Below are positions 52,428 to 63,306 of a DNA stretch of 64,000 nucleotides, in pieces. Each line of letters begins with the position of its first letter. Within the stretch, counting starts at the first letter, position 1. The notes below the pieces were generated by a model that made no database searches, was not told the origin of the DNA, and saw only the letters and a program-made list of their open reading frames with translations. The translations under genes and the position numbers were made by a program. The DNA is from an uncultured Muribaculaceae bacterium (GTDB lineage: Bacteria > Bacteroidota > Bacteroidia > Bacteroidales > Muribaculaceae), in NCBI GenBank assembly GCA_947632485.1, contig CANRPJ010000003.1, forward strand, positions 99,858 to 163,857, in the 5' to 3' direction.

Positions 52428-55400
52428 ACTACAAACAATGCGCGACAACATCGAGGCGATACGGATGGCGTTTAGTCTCGGTGTCAAGGGGCGCGGGGCG
52501 CAGTCTACCGAGGAACGGGAGGTGTTGCGCAAGTATGCCGGATTCGGCGGTCTGAAATGTATTCTCAACGATGCCAACGAGTTGGCGGATGCCGCCAAGT
52601 GGAGCAAGTCGGATATTGAATTGTTCGCCCCAACGGTTGAACTGCGTCGTTTGATTCACGATTATTCTCGTGATGATAAGGAGTTTAACCGCTATATGGA
52701 GTTGTTGAAGGCGTCAACGCTGACAGCATTCTATACCGATAACCGTATTGTTGATGCTATTTCCGATGCGCTTAAATATCAGGGTGTAGAGATAAAAAGT
52801 TTTCTTGAACCGTCTGCCGGACAGGGGGCGTTCATTGATTCTTTTCTGCGTAATGACATGTATCCCGGTGCCGAAGTCCTTGCATACGAAAAGGATTTGT
52901 TGACAGGTAAAATTCTGTCAGCCCTGCACCCGTCTATTCTTACCCGAATAGAGGGCTTCGAGAAGATAGAGAGCGATTTCAACGGATATTTCGATGTGGC
53001 CGCGTCAAATGTTCCTTTCGGAGATTTTGCAGTTGCAGACCCGGCTTATGCCGTTAGCAAGGAGATAGGCTACCGTCAGGCGGCTAAGTCGTTGCATAAC
53101 TACTTCTTTCTTAAAGGTCTTGACCAAGTGAGAGAGGGTGGTCTGATTGCCTTTATCACATCGCAGGGTGTGATGAATGCCGCTTCGCCTTTCGTGCGTA
53201 TGGAACTTGTGAAAAAGGCTGACCTTGTGGCTGCACTGCGCCTTCCAAACAATACTTTCTCGGATAATGCCGGAACCGATGTTGGCTCAGACCTTATCAT
53301 CTTGCAGAAGCACACCGAAAAGAAGTCTTTGTCGGCTGATGAAGAGTTCTTTATCCAGTCGGTAGTTGACCGGGGTACAAAAGTGCCGGGCAACAAGTTT
53401 TTTCAGGCTTTTCCGCAGAATGTAATATGCACTGATGCCAAGGTTGGCACTGACCAGTATGGCAAACCTGCCATCGTGTACTACCATGACGGAGGTGTCG
53501 ATGGCATTGCACAAGACTTGCGTAAGGCACTCGACGAGTCGTTGCACCTGCGCCTGAATCTGGAATTGTATAATTCCAACGGTATCAAACCGATTACGCC
53601 TGACCCTGTTACGCCAACTCATACACCCAAGCAGGTTGCGAAGGTGGAAGCTCCAAGGGCGGAAAAGAAGTCGAGCCTTACCAATACACCGCTGATGCAG
53701 CAGTATCAGAACATGAAAAAGAAACACCCTGATGCTGTATTGCTTTTCAGAGTTGGCGATTTCTATGAAATTTTCGGTAAAGATGCGGTTACTGCCTCGG
53801 AGATTTTAGGTATTACATTGACCCGCAGAGCCAACGGCAGGGACAATTATATTGAATTGGCTGGCTTTCCGCATCATGCTCTTGACACATATCTGCCCAA
53901 ACTTGTGCGGGCCGGCAAACGTGTGGCAATCTGCGAACAGTTGGAAGACCCGAAGCTGAAAAAGACACCTAAGCAGAAGGTGGTTGAAACGGTTACACCC
54001 AATCAGCCTCCAAAAGCGGAGCCTGAGCCGGAACCAAAGCCTGCTCCCGCTCCTGTTGATTCATCAAAAATGGAACCAGCCAAGGAGATAGAGACCGACG
54101 GCAGTCCTGATTACACCGATAATCCCGACCCTCGCCTGTTTGCCTACAATCTCTTCGGCGAATTGGAGCCTATCGGCAAACCCCGCCGTCAGCCGAAACA
54201 GGCTGAGGATGCCCCCAAGCCGCAACCGAGTGTCGAAGTCAAGGACATACCCGTAAAGAAATTCCGTCCGCTCAATGAAAAGGAGCTGGAGTTTTATGGC
54301 TCTCTTAACTGGGAGGACAATCCGCCCATCAATGGATTCTACGAAACCATGATGTCTATTGCCCACCGCCAGCTTGAAGAAATGCGTCTGGAACGTGAGG
54401 CGGAAGAAGCCGCCAAACAAGCCGCTGCAAATGGCGAGACTATCAACGAAAGCGGCACCGTCATTGAAAGAACCGAAGGCGACTTCATACCCGGCAGACA
54501 GCCAAGAGTGGTTCCACAAAAGCCGGAGCCTGTCGAAAGGGATATGTCTCCCCGTCCTTTCTCGGAGGATATTCAGTTCTTCCACCATAACGGCAGTATG
54601 GTGGTGCAGGACGGTATGGTAGGTTTCCTCTCGGAAGTCCGCAAGAACAGCGCGACATTCAATCCGTTGGAGTTGAAGCCGGAACAGGCGAAACGCGCCA
54701 TGCTCTATGTCACCCTGTCGGAGACATACCAGCAACTCTACAACTACGAGGCTGAAACGCACGAGGTAAGTGCCGAGCTGCGCGAACACCTCAATCAGTA
54801 TTATGATGAGTTTGTGGAGAAGTACGGTAATCTCAACGAGAAACAGAATGTGAGATTTATTCTCATGGACGCCAATGGGCGTGACGCACTGGCATTGGAG
54901 CGCGGCGAGAACGGTAGGTTTGTCAAGGCTGACATCTTCGATCATCCTGTTTCATTCGCTGTGGATGAACTGACAAGTGTCGATACTCCTATGGAGGCGT
55001 TATCTGCATCGCTCAACAAGTTCGGTGCCGTCAATCTGGACTATATGACCGGATTAGTGGATATGTCCGAGGAAAATCTGATTCAGAGTCTGGAGGGACA
55101 CATATATTATAACCCTCTGGTGGAGAATTATGAAATCAAGGACAGGTTTATCGCCGGAAACGTGGTGCAGAAAGCCGAGGATGTCAAGGCATGGATTGAC
55201 CGCGAAGAAGAACGTATCAAAAACTTCCCCGGATATGACGGCATCGAGCCATATATCGCTATGGCGCAGGATTCTCTCAAAGCACTTGAAGAAGCCACCC
55301 CGCGAAAAATCACTTTCGCCGAACTTGACTTCAATTTCGGCGAGAGGTGGATACCCACCGGCATATACTCCGCTTACATGAGCAACCTGTATGGCACCGA

Positions 55401-58400
55401 CATAAAGATTGCCTATTCATCCTCTATGGACGAGTATTCATGCGAGGCACAGCGGAAGAATATGAAGATATGGGAGGAATTCTGCGTCAGAGGCTATTAC
55501 CGCACATACGACGGCATAAGCCTTCTGAAACACGCCCTGCACAACACCGTCCCCGACATCAAGAAGTCTGCCGGAAAGGATGAGAACGGCCACGATATCA
55601 AGGTGCCTGACAGCGAGGCGATTCAGCTTGCCAATACCAAAATCGACGAAATCCGCAACGGTTTTGCCGACTGGCTCGAAGCGCAGTCGCCTGAGTTCAA
55701 GGAGAAACTCTCTGACCTCTACAACCGCAAGTTCAACTGCTTTGTGCGTCCGCAGTATGACGGCAGCCACCAGACGTTCCCCGACCTCAATATGAAGATG
55801 CTCGGAGACCGCTACGGCATACACTCCGTGTATCAGTCTCAGAAGGATTGTGTGTGGATGCTGTTGCAGAACGGCGGCGGCATCTGTGACCATCAAGTCG
55901 GGACCGGCAAGACACTGATAATGTGTATGGCGGCACATGAGATGAAACGTCTCGGACTTGCCCACAAGCCGATGATTATCGGAATGAAGGCGAATGTGGC
56001 AGAAATTGCCATGACATACCATAGTGCCTATCCCAACGCGAGGATTCTCTATGCCGATGAAAAGAGTTTCAAGGCGGACAACCGTGTGGCGTTCTTCAAT
56101 AAAATGAAGAACAACGACTATGACTGCATTATAATGTCGCACGACCAGTTCGGCAAGATACCGCAGTCGCCGGAAATCCAGCAGGAGATTCTTCAGGCGG
56201 AACTTGACAGCGTGGAGGAAAACCTTGAAGTTGTCAGGCAGCAGGGGCATGACGTGTCACGCGCCATGCTGAAAGGTCTTATCAAGCGCAAGGAGAATCT
56301 TACCGCCAAGATTGCCACCATCCAGTATCAGATGGAGCAGAACCGCGGCAACGTGGTGGACTTCAAACAGATGGGTATCGACCACATATTCGTTGACGAA
56401 TCTCAGAACTATAAAAATTTGATGTTCAACACCCGTCACACCCGTGTCGCCGGTCTCGGCAACGCCGACGGAAGCCAACGCTCCCTCAATCTTCTCTATG
56501 CTATACGCACCATTCAGGAACGTACAGGCAAAGACCTTGGAGCGACATTCCTCAGCGGTACAACTATCTCCAATTCATTGACGGAGCTGTATTTGCTTTT
56601 CAAGTATCTACGTCCCAATGAACTGGAGCGGCAGGAAATCCGCAGTTTCGACGCTTGGGCGGCTATCTTCGCCAAGAAGACAACCGACTTCGAGTTTTCC
56701 GTCACCAACAACCTGATTCAGAAGGAAAGATTCCGTTACTTCATCAAGGTGCCGGAACTGGCGGCGTTCTACAATGAGATCACCGACTACCGCACGGCGG
56801 AGGATGTGGGGGTTGACAGACCGGAGAAACGTGAGATACTTCACAACATCCCCCCGACACCGGCGCAGGAGGCGTTCATCGAGAAACTGATGAAGTTTGC
56901 CGAGAGTGGCGACGCCACAATACTCGGCAGAGCGCCATTGTCCGACACCGAGGAAAAGGCGAAGATGCTAATTGCCACGGACTATGCCCGCAAGATGGCT
57001 CTTGACCTCCGGCTTGTTGACACTTCATACGGCGACGATCCGAACAACAAGGCCAGTCACTGCGCCAAGATGATTGCTGAATACTATCGCAGATACGATG
57101 CCCAGAAAGGCACGCAGTTTGTTTTCAGTGACTTGGGGACATATAAGCCCGGCGAATGGAATGTCTATTCCGAAATCAAGCGCAAGCTGATTGAGGATTA
57201 TGGTATTCCGGCGCATGAGATACGTTTCATTCAGGAGTGTAAGACGGAGCGTAGCCGAAAGGCTGTCATCGAGGCTATGAACAGCGGTGATGTCAGAGTT
57301 TTGTTCGGTTCGACAACCATGCTCGGCACAGGCGTGAACGCCCAGCGCAGAGCGGTTGCGGTCCATGAACTCGAATGCCCCTGGCGACCGAGTGACCTTG
57401 AACAACGTGAGGGCCGTGCGATACGAGCCGGCAACGAGATTGCCAAGTTGTATGCTGATAACAAGGTGGATGTAATCATCTATGCTGTCGAGAAGTCGCT
57501 GGACTCCTACAAGTTCAATCTTCTTCACTGCAAGGCTACTTTCATTGCCCAGTTGAAATCCGGTGCTATGGGAGCCAGAACCATTGACGAGGGTTCGATG
57601 GATGAGAAGAACGGCATGAACTTCTCGGAATACATGGCTATTCTCAGCGGCAACACAGACCTTCTCGAAAAGGCTAAACTTGAAAAGCGTATTGCCGCTT
57701 TGGAGAGTGAGCGCAAATCCTTCAACAAGGGTATCGGAGATTCAAGGTTCAGACTCCAGACCATCAGCCACGACATTGCCAACAATGAGGCTGCTATCGC
57801 AAGAATGAAGGAGGACTATGACAAGTTTAGTGCAGTGGTTCAAAGAAATAATAGCGGTAACCCCGTCAACAATCTCACCCTTGACGACTGCAAATACAAG
57901 GACGAGCAGAACATGGGTGTTTATCTCCAAGGACTGGCGCAGCGCATTGACACTCACGGGCAATACAAGCGCATCGGAGAAATCTATGGCTTCCCAATCA
58001 GTATCATCTCGGAGCGTGTCTTGGCTGACGGCAAGGAGACCGTTCAGAACCGATTTGTGGTCGAAGGCAACTACAAATACAAGTTCAACAACGGCTTCAT
58101 CGCCATGTCCGACACCCATGCCGCCTGCATGAATTTCGTCAACGCTCTTGAGAAGATACCCGGCATAGTGGCACAATATGAGGAGCGCACAGCCAAAATG
58201 AAGGCAGATGTTCCGATACTTGAAGGCATCGTCGCCAAAGTCTGGGGCAAGGAAAGCGAATTGAAGCAACTCAAATCCGACCTTGCCGCCCTCGACCGCA
58301 AGATCACCGCCCAACTCGCCCCAAAAAAGGAGGAGCAGGACGGTGAAGAAGTCAAGCAGCAGTCCGACACCCAAAGGATTGAAGTAAGAGATAACCCGTC

Positions 58401-58548
58401 TCAGACAACCGGTCCGAAGGAAACAATGGTTGCCGAACCTGCGGCTCCGGGTTATCATCAGCGAGAGCCGTTAAGTTCCCGCATAGTAATCGGAGGCTGC
58501 GGAGCCACTCCACCCGGAGGGTTTCGCGCCGCCGGTCCCAAACTATAA
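52414..58548 (+). CDS. 2044-aa polyvalent protein: N6-adenine methylase-like + MutS domain I + SNF2-like helicase, C-terminus GPKL
   Basis: EPSAGQGAF and SNVPF (methylase); [30 protein letters not shown]...[32 protein letters not shown] (MutS-I); [32 protein letters not shown] (SNF2). Confidence 0.88.
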   Translation: MSYNRLQTMRDNIEAIRMAFSLGVKGRGAQSTEEREVLRKYAGFGGLKCILNDANELADAAKWSKSDIELFAPTVELRRLIHDYSRDDKEFNRYMELLKASTLTAFYTDNRIVDAISDALKYQGVEIKSFLEPSAGQGAFIDSFLRNDMYPGAEVLAYEKDLLTGKILSALHPSILTRIEGFEKIESDFNGYFDVAASNVPFGDFAVADPAYAVSKEIGYRQAAKSLHNYFFLKGLDQVREGGLIAFITSQGVMNAASPFVRMELVKKADLVAALRLPNNTFSDNAGTDVGSDLIILQKHTEKKSLSADEEFFIQSVVDRGTKVPGNKFFQAFPQNVICTDAKVGTDQYGKPAIVYYHDGGVDGIAQDLRKALDESLHLRLNLELYNSNGIKPITPDPVTPTHTPKQVAKVEAPRAEKKSSLTNTPLMQQYQNMKKKHPDAVLLFRVGDFYEIFGKDAVTASEILGITLTRRANGRDNYIELAGFPHHALDTYLPKLVRAGKRVAICEQLEDPKLKKTPKQKVVETVTPNQPPKAEPEPEPKPAPAPVDSSKMEPAKEIETDGSPDYTDNPDPRLFAYNLFGELEPIGKPRRQPKQAEDAPKPQPSVEVKDIPVKKFRPLNEKELEFYGSLNWEDNPPINGFYETMMSIAHRQLEEMRLEREAEEAAKQAAANGETINESGTVIERTEGDFIPGRQPRVVPQKPEPVERDMSPRPFSEDIQFFHHNGSMVVQDGMVGFLSEVRKNSATFNPLELKPEQAKRAMLYVTLSETYQQLYNYEAETHEVSAELREHLNQYYDEFVEKYGNLNEKQNVRFILMDANGRDALALERGENGRFVKADIFDHPVSFAVDELTSVDTPMEALSASLNKFGAVNLDYMTGLVDMSEENLIQSLEGHIYYNPLVENYEIKDRFIAGNVVQKAEDVKAWIDREEERIKNFPGYDGIEPYIAMAQDSLKALEEATPRKITFAELDFNFGERWIPTGIYSAYMSNLYGTDIKIAYSSSMDEYSCEAQRKNMKIWEEFCVRGYYRTYDGISLLKHALHNTVPDIKKSAGKDENGHDIKVPDSEAIQLANTKIDEIRNGFADWLEAQSPEFKEKLSDLYNRKFNCFVRPQYDGSHQTFPDLNMKMLGDRYGIHSVYQSQKDCVWMLLQNGGGICDHQVGTGKTLIMCMAAHEMKRLGLAHKPMIIGMKANVAEIAMTYHSAYPNARILYADEKSFKADNRVAFFNKMKNNDYDCIIMSHDQFGKIPQSPEIQQEILQAELDSVEENLEVVRQQGHDVSRAMLKGLIKRKENLTAKIATIQYQMEQNRGNVVDFKQMGIDHIFVDESQNYKNLMFNTRHTRVAGLGNADGSQRSLNLLYAIRTIQERTGKDLGATFLSGTTISNSLTELYLLFKYLRPNELERQEIRSFDAWAAIFAKKTTDFEFSVTNNLIQKERFRYFIKVPELAAFYNEITDYRTAEDVGVDRPEKREILHNIPPTPAQEAFIEKLMKFAESGDATILGRAPLSDTEEKAKMLIATDYARKMALDLRLVDTSYGDDPNNKASHCAKMIAEYYRRYDAQKGTQFVFSDLGTYKPGEWNVYSEIKRKLIEDYGIPAHEIRFIQECKTERSRKAVIEAMNSGDVRVLFGSTTMLGTGVNAQRRAVAVHELECPWRPSDLEQREGRAIRAGNEIAKLYADNKVDVIIYAVEKSLDSYKFNLLHCKATFIAQLKSGAMGARTIDEGSMDEKNGMNFSEYMAILSGNTDLLEKAKLEKRIAALESERKSFNKGIGDSRFRLQTISHDIANNEAAIARMKEDYDKFSAVVQRNNSGNPVNNLTLDDCKYKDEQNMGVYLQGLAQRIDTHGQYKRIGEIYGFPISIISERVLADGKETVQNRFVVEGNYKYKFNNGFIAMSDTHAACMNFVNALEKIPGIVAQYEERTAKMKADVPILEGIVAKVWGKESELKQLKSDLAALDRKITAQLAPKKEEQDGEEVKQQSDTQRIEVRDNPSQTTGPKETMVAEPAAPGYHQREPLSSRIVIGGCGATPPGGFRAAGPKL

Positions 58549-58554
58549 TTTTAA

Positions 58555-58596
58555 GACAGCCGACTGCAATATATCAATATATTGTGGCCGGCTGTC
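58555..58596. terminator. bidirectional hairpin terminator between convergent genes
   Basis: GACAGCCGACTGCAATATATCAATATATTGTGGCCGGCTGTC, T/A-rich flanks. Confidence 0.7.
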
Positions 58597-58602
58597 TATT
58601 TA

Positions 58603-59961
58603 TTATTGACTATTTTGTATCGTGTTTTTTTTGCGCTCTCTTTCCTCACGCTGTTTTTTCTTGACAGGCGGCAACCCGAAACCCTTGGGAATCTCCAGAG
58701 CCGCCATAAGGTTGTAAAGATGGCTTCGGGAAATATCAAGTTCTCCCGCCGCTTTTGTAACTACTCCTTTGTGTTTCAATAAAGCCGCCTTGATGCTGTG
58801 GCTCTGGTCAATAAGAGTGTCATTCCTGTCAAGATGAGGCGACAGATTCAAATGTATCGGCTTTATATAGGTAGAGTCTGCCATCATATAACTTTGTTTA
58901 AGCACTTGGAACAATCCCCTGAGGTTCTCATCCCATACATGAGAATGTATTGTTTCCAGTGCATCTTTGGTCAGCTTCCGCTCAGGAATCCTTTCGGTAA
59001 GACAATAAGCTCTCAGAAGATTTTCTGCAAGCATCGGCAATTCATTCTTGAACTGGCTGAGCGAAGGGACATTGATCACATTATCGCTTATGAGCGAGAA
59101 CAATTCTGCCGAGAAGTTTCCTTTGCCGACATCCTGTTCAAGATATTTATTTGTGGCACAGATTATAAGTCGAGGGTTTCTCTCTGACGCAGGAGCTTCT
59201 ACCACTTTCTTTATTTCCTCATACATAATCTTTTGCGCCACCATGTCGAGTTTGTCGATGTCATGAATATATACCGAACCTTTGTCCGACTGGTCAAACA
59301 TATGCCGTATGCTTTTGCGTAAGCGGTTCTCACACTCGGCAGTCCATATATTATCGTTCAACCCTCCTATTTCCGAAGAACTGCAATTAGCGAATACGAA
59401 CAGTCCCTCACATCGCTGGCTGCTGAAATGGGCAATCTGTGCAAGAACCGCCTTGCCCGTTCCTCCGGCACCCATTATCATCACGACATTATTTTTCCGA
59501 TGATTAAGCCGTTCCCTTACTTGCAGACATTCGCACTTGGCGTGGCTCAGCCACTTCAAAGGCGTTTCCTCCGAATATAATACGCTCAAAGGCTCGGTCA
59601 ACGGGTCTATTCCGGTCATGGAATGAGTGAAGACTTTTCCGTCGGATAATTTCCAAATATCTATCTCGCCGCTGGGATGACCATTCATACCGAGATAGCA
59701 AGTCTCAATATCCTGGTGGTTGACATGAACCCATGTCATAATTCTTCTTGCCACCGGATCCTGTTTGGTGACGTCAGACATAACATGGGTATAGTTGCCA
59801 TGATTCAGCTCCTCAACCGCCTTTTTGAAGTCATAGATTATCCTAACCCGAGACTGCAAAGCCGGGATTGAGTTCAGAAGGAGCGCAATAGGCGCATCCT
59901 TTGAGGCAAAAATAAGCACCTTCCATTCGGATAGAGGCAGCGAATTAGGTCGTATTTTCAT
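58603..59961 (-). CDS. RteB-like AAA+ regulator with pseudo-receiver N-terminus and Fis-type HTH, no GAFTGA
   Basis: Walker A MGAGGTGKAVLAQ; GSVYIHDIDKL; C-terminal HTH HKGVVTKAAGELDISRSHLYNLMAALEI. Confidence 0.75.
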   Translation of the reverse strand: MKIRPNSLPLSEWKVLIFASKDAPIALLLNSIPALQSRVRIIYDFKKAVEELNHGNYTHVMSDVTKQDPVARRIMTWVHVNHQDIETCYLGMNGHPSGEIDIWKLSDGKVFTHSMTGIDPLTEPLSVLYSEETPLKWLSHAKCECLQVRERLNHRKNNVVMIMGAGGTGKAVLAQIAHFSSQRCEGLFVFANCSSSEIGGLNDNIWTAECENRLRKSIRHMFDQSDKGSVYIHDIDKLDMVAQKIMYEEIKKVVEAPASERNPRLIICATNKYLEQDVGKGNFSAELFSLISDNVINVPSLSQFKNELPMLAENLLRAYCLTERIPERKLTKDALETIHSHVWDENLRGLFQVLKQSYMMADSTYIKPIHLNLSPHLDRNDTLIDQSHSIKAALLKHKGVVTKAAGELDISRSHLYNLMAALEIPKGFGLPPVKKKQREERERKKNTIQNSQ

Positions 59962-60248
59962 TATTTCTTCTGTTTAGCCGTATTTTGTGGAGAAAATGTA
60001 GGCTCCGCTTTTCGACTACAAAATAAGGAACACACTATCAGCGAATAAAGTTTTTTACTCCGAATACAGATTATACATAGTTTTGTATATAAAATACATT
60101 CTTAAATACAAGTCAACTACACTTAACGACATAAAAGTCAATAACGCAATACGTTGGAATATAGAACATAAAGAACAAAAATAGCATTCCCACTTGTTAT
60201 GATACCGCACTCTCGGTTGAGTGCCTCGTAACCCGTTAAAAAAACAAT

Positions 60249-60881
60249 TTGTTTATGGAATCAAGACGAATGGATCTTTTCCACCTGACAAATCTTGACG
60301 TGTTCAAGAATCTCCGTCAGGGCCTTTTCTCAGAGAGCCTCACAGCACAGCTTACAGATCTCATCATTACAATCCACGGTGTGACCGCCACCGATTCGCC
60401 CATGCGACACTACGCGCTGGAACTTCTCTCCATCGCCGACATCCAGTTCTCGGAAATAAAGAGCCGCATGATGCTCGATCAAGTCAATGAGGCATTGGCT
60501 TCAGCGTTCAACACCGCCCACAACTATGTGGCCAGAAAACTTCAGGCACTTTCATCTGTCCCCGGATTCACACCCAATACCGGCGAACCCGAAATCAAGA
60601 GCACTCTCCGCTGGCGTAAGCCCAAGTCCCACTTCGCCCATCTCTGCCATGCAATCAAAGTTGGAGGCTGCATCATGGATGATGATTCCTTCTCCGAACT
60701 CGTCCGCAACATGGCGTCCGCACTCAACCTCGACGTAACAGTGCATTACGTCAACAACATCATCTCCTCGCTCAAGTCGAAGCAGTCCTGCAAGAGTGTC
60801 ACGGAATTCCTTGATAGCCTCAGAAAAGGCGTTGAGGAAGACATTCAGCGCAGACTTGACAATGAAGACGGCAGAGCCTGA
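60249..60881 (+). CDS. RteC-like regulator
   Basis: STLRWRKPKSHFAHLCHAIKVGGCIMDDDSFSELVRNMASALNLDVTVHYVNNIISSLKSKQSCKSVTEFLDSLRKGVEE resembles the RteC C-terminal domain. Confidence 0.65.
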   Translation: MFMESRRMDLFHLTNLDVFKNLRQGLFSESLTAQLTDLIITIHGVTATDSPMRHYALELLSIADIQFSEIKSRMMLDQVNEALASAFNTAHNYVARKLQALSSVPGFTPNTGEPEIKSTLRWRKPKSHFAHLCHAIKVGGCIMDDDSFSELVRNMASALNLDVTVHYVNNIISSLKSKQSCKSVTEFLDSLRKGVEEDIQRRLDNEDGRA

Positions 60882-60911
60882 TGTCCACCCACTAAATCCC
60901 GAAATCCCAAT

Positions 60912-61214
60912 ATGAAAGAATCCATACGCTTTAACAGAGCGCAGTTTGCCGAACTGTTTCACGCTCTTAAAGAAGACGGATGCTTCAATGAAGACATTCC
61001 GCAGGAAGAACTCGTAAGAATCTTCGCAGACGCTGTCACCACAGACACCCCCGAAGATGAAGTGTTCAAATCAATCACCTCCACCGGTCACTACGAGGGT
61101 TTCGACTCAGATGACGAGGAGGACGACATCGAGTATATCGAAGATGACTTCGATGAATATGACGACTTCGATGAATACGACGAATATGAAGAATACGAAA
61201 GACTGAGCGCATAA
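60912..61214 (+). CDS. small RteC-like module fused to a very acidic tail
   Basis: FNRAQFAELFHALKEDGCFNEDIPQEELVRIFADAV... then DDEEDDIEYIEDDFDEYDDFDEYDEYEEYE. Confidence 0.65.
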   Translation: MKESIRFNRAQFAELFHALKEDGCFNEDIPQEELVRIFADAVTTDTPEDEVFKSITSTGHYEGFDSDDEEDDIEYIEDDFDEYDDFDEYDEYEEYERLSA

Positions 61215-61241
61215 ATCTCGATGTGAAAGCGCAATGAAATG

Positions 61242-61282
61242 AAAATCCCGGCCCATTCAGTAACTGGATGAGTCGGGATTTT
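61242..61282. terminator. bidirectional terminator
   Basis: AAAATCCCG ... CATTCAG taa CTGGATG ... CGGGATTTT. Confidence 0.8.
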
Positions 61283-61285
61283 CGT

Positions 61286-63286
61286 TTATATGCCCTTGGG
61301 GAGTAATCTACATAGAACCGGGTCTTCCTTGATTCGTTCTATTTCTCGTTCTACAAGGTCGCGGACATCTTTCTTGACCTGTTCGTAATTCTTCTGAATC
61401 ACATATTTCATTTTTGATTTGTCCTCGGTATCATCCTTGAAGTCTGTAAGAATCGGAATAGGTCGGTATCTTGCTTCATCGGATTTGACCTTTTCTGAAT
61501 CCACCACTATCTCGGCATGAAATATTTTCTGGTCAATACGCTGGTCGATGTTGTCGGAAACGGAGCCGACAAACATTCCCTGTGTCAGAGTGGAAATTTT
61601 ACTCTGAGGGATTAGGCTGTCCATCTGGGTATTGAAAGAATGACTCACATCATTGCGGTTGATACTCATGGACTGACGCTGCTGAAGCACCTTTCCGAAA
61701 CGCTCGGAGAGTGTCTTGGCAGTCTCTCCGACAACTTGACCGGAAAATATATTGCCGACGGTGTTCATTACCACTGCGGCCTCCTTGTCGCCATAGTCGC
61801 GCTTCAACTGCGAGAAGTCCTGAAAACCGAGACAGACGGCAACTTTGTTGCTTCGTGCCGTGGCGATAAGGTTGTCGAGACCTTTGAAGTAAATCGTTGG
61901 TAGCTCGTCAATTATAACTCCAGACTTCAACATACCTTTCTTATTTATGAGTTTTACAATTCTTGAATTGTAAAGACCGAGAGCTGCGCCATAGATATTC
62001 TGACGGTCGGGATTGTTGCCGACACAGAGTATCTTCGGCTCCTTGGGATTGTTGATGTCAAGAGTAAAGTCACTGCCTGTCATAATCCAATACAACTGAG
62101 GCGAAATCATGCGCGTAAGAGGAATTTTGGCAGATGCTATCTGTCCCTGAAGCTGCTCCTGTGCGTTGCCCTGCCATGCGTCGATGAAGGGCGACAAGTA
62201 GTTTTCCAACTCCGGATACGAAGTCAGAATTGGAAAGATCTTCTCATAAGGGCGGCACAGGAACTCAATGGCATGGGGAAATGTGCAATACTTGCCATTC
62301 TCAAAGCGCTTCAAATACCAAATGATAGCCGCAAACAACACGATTGGAGACTCCACAAAGAAGTCGCCCTGCTTTTGCAACCAAGTACGGTTCAAGTTCA
62401 TCATTATGGTATATGCAGATTCATAAGCATCGGCTATATCCGTCATGAAGTCCGGGTGTATGGGGTTACAGCGATGTGAATGTTCCGGATCATCGAAATT
62501 GATAAAACAGAACCGAGGTGGATATTTGCCGTATTTATCCATGTTCATCAACATATGATTGTATGCAATCATCGTCAGATCAGGACTTTTGTAATCATAG
62601 ACGTATAAGCTGAAGCCCTTCTCTATCTGCTGTTTGATGAAGTTGTTGACTACTGCGTATGACTTGCCGGAGCCGGGTGTCCCAAGCACGATTGTTGCCC
62701 TAAAGGGATTCACGACATTTATCCAGCCTTTATTCCACTTCTTCTTATAGAAAAACTTTGTCGGCAGATTTATGGAATACTCATTGGTCTTTTTCTCGGT
62801 TTCCTGCATGAAGGATTCATTCTCCTCATTGAAGCGGTCATCCATCATATTGTTCTTCAAAAGACGGCTTATCCATACGCCTCCCAATAGCAGACAGACA
62901 AAACCTGCAATGGTGGTCACGATGTATGGAATATTCCAGTTGAGATAAACCATCCACCAGTTGAAGAAGAACAATGTTGCCCCGACACCGATGAAAATCC
63001 ATATCTGCTTCCATTTGATTCTCTCATTCTTGACACCTTTGGTGCCGAAACATGACAAGGCAAGCAATAGCAATGCCCACCATTTGGCGTTCCACGGATT
63101 GTTGAACAATCCTCCCGCATCGTTGAGATTGCCGAGCACCTTCATGGTCTCGGCGTGGAACCGCCAGCCGCCTATAAGCGACTGGCAGAACCAATAGATA
63201 TTTGCGACCACCAGAATGATGCTTACACCACGGAGCATATCCATGATTTTTGCCAATGATCTGAGGTCATCTTCTTGTTGACTCAT
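61286..63286 (-). CDS. VirD4/TraG-type conjugative coupling protein (MobC-like)
   Basis: N-terminal TM helices; Walker A VLGTPGSGKSYAVVNNF; Walker B SGVIIDELPTIY. Confidence 0.88.
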   Translation of the reverse strand: MSQQEDDLRSLAKIMDMLRGVSIILVVANIYWFCQSLIGGWRFHAETMKVLGNLNDAGGLFNNPWNAKWWALLLLALSCFGTKGVKNERIKWKQIWIFIGVGATLFFFNWWMVYLNWNIPYIVTTIAGFVCLLLGGVWISRLLKNNMMDDRFNEENESFMQETEKKTNEYSINLPTKFFYKKKWNKGWINVVNPFRATIVLGTPGSGKSYAVVNNFIKQQIEKGFSLYVYDYKSPDLTMIAYNHMLMNMDKYGKYPPRFCFINFDDPEHSHRCNPIHPDFMTDIADAYESAYTIMMNLNRTWLQKQGDFFVESPIVLFAAIIWYLKRFENGKYCTFPHAIEFLCRPYEKIFPILTSYPELENYLSPFIDAWQGNAQEQLQGQIASAKIPLTRMISPQLYWIMTGSDFTLDINNPKEPKILCVGNNPDRQNIYGAALGLYNSRIVKLINKKGMLKSGVIIDELPTIYFKGLDNLIATARSNKVAVCLGFQDFSQLKRDYGDKEAAVVMNTVGNIFSGQVVGETAKTLSERFGKVLQQRQSMSINRNDVSHSFNTQMDSLIPQSKISTLTQGMFVGSVSDNIDQRIDQKIFHAEIVVDSEKVKSDEARYRPIPILTDFKDDTEDKSKMKYVIQKNYEQVKKDVRDLVEREIERIKEDPVLCRLLPKGI

Positions 63287-63306
63287 AATATATTTCGGTT
63301 TAGTTA

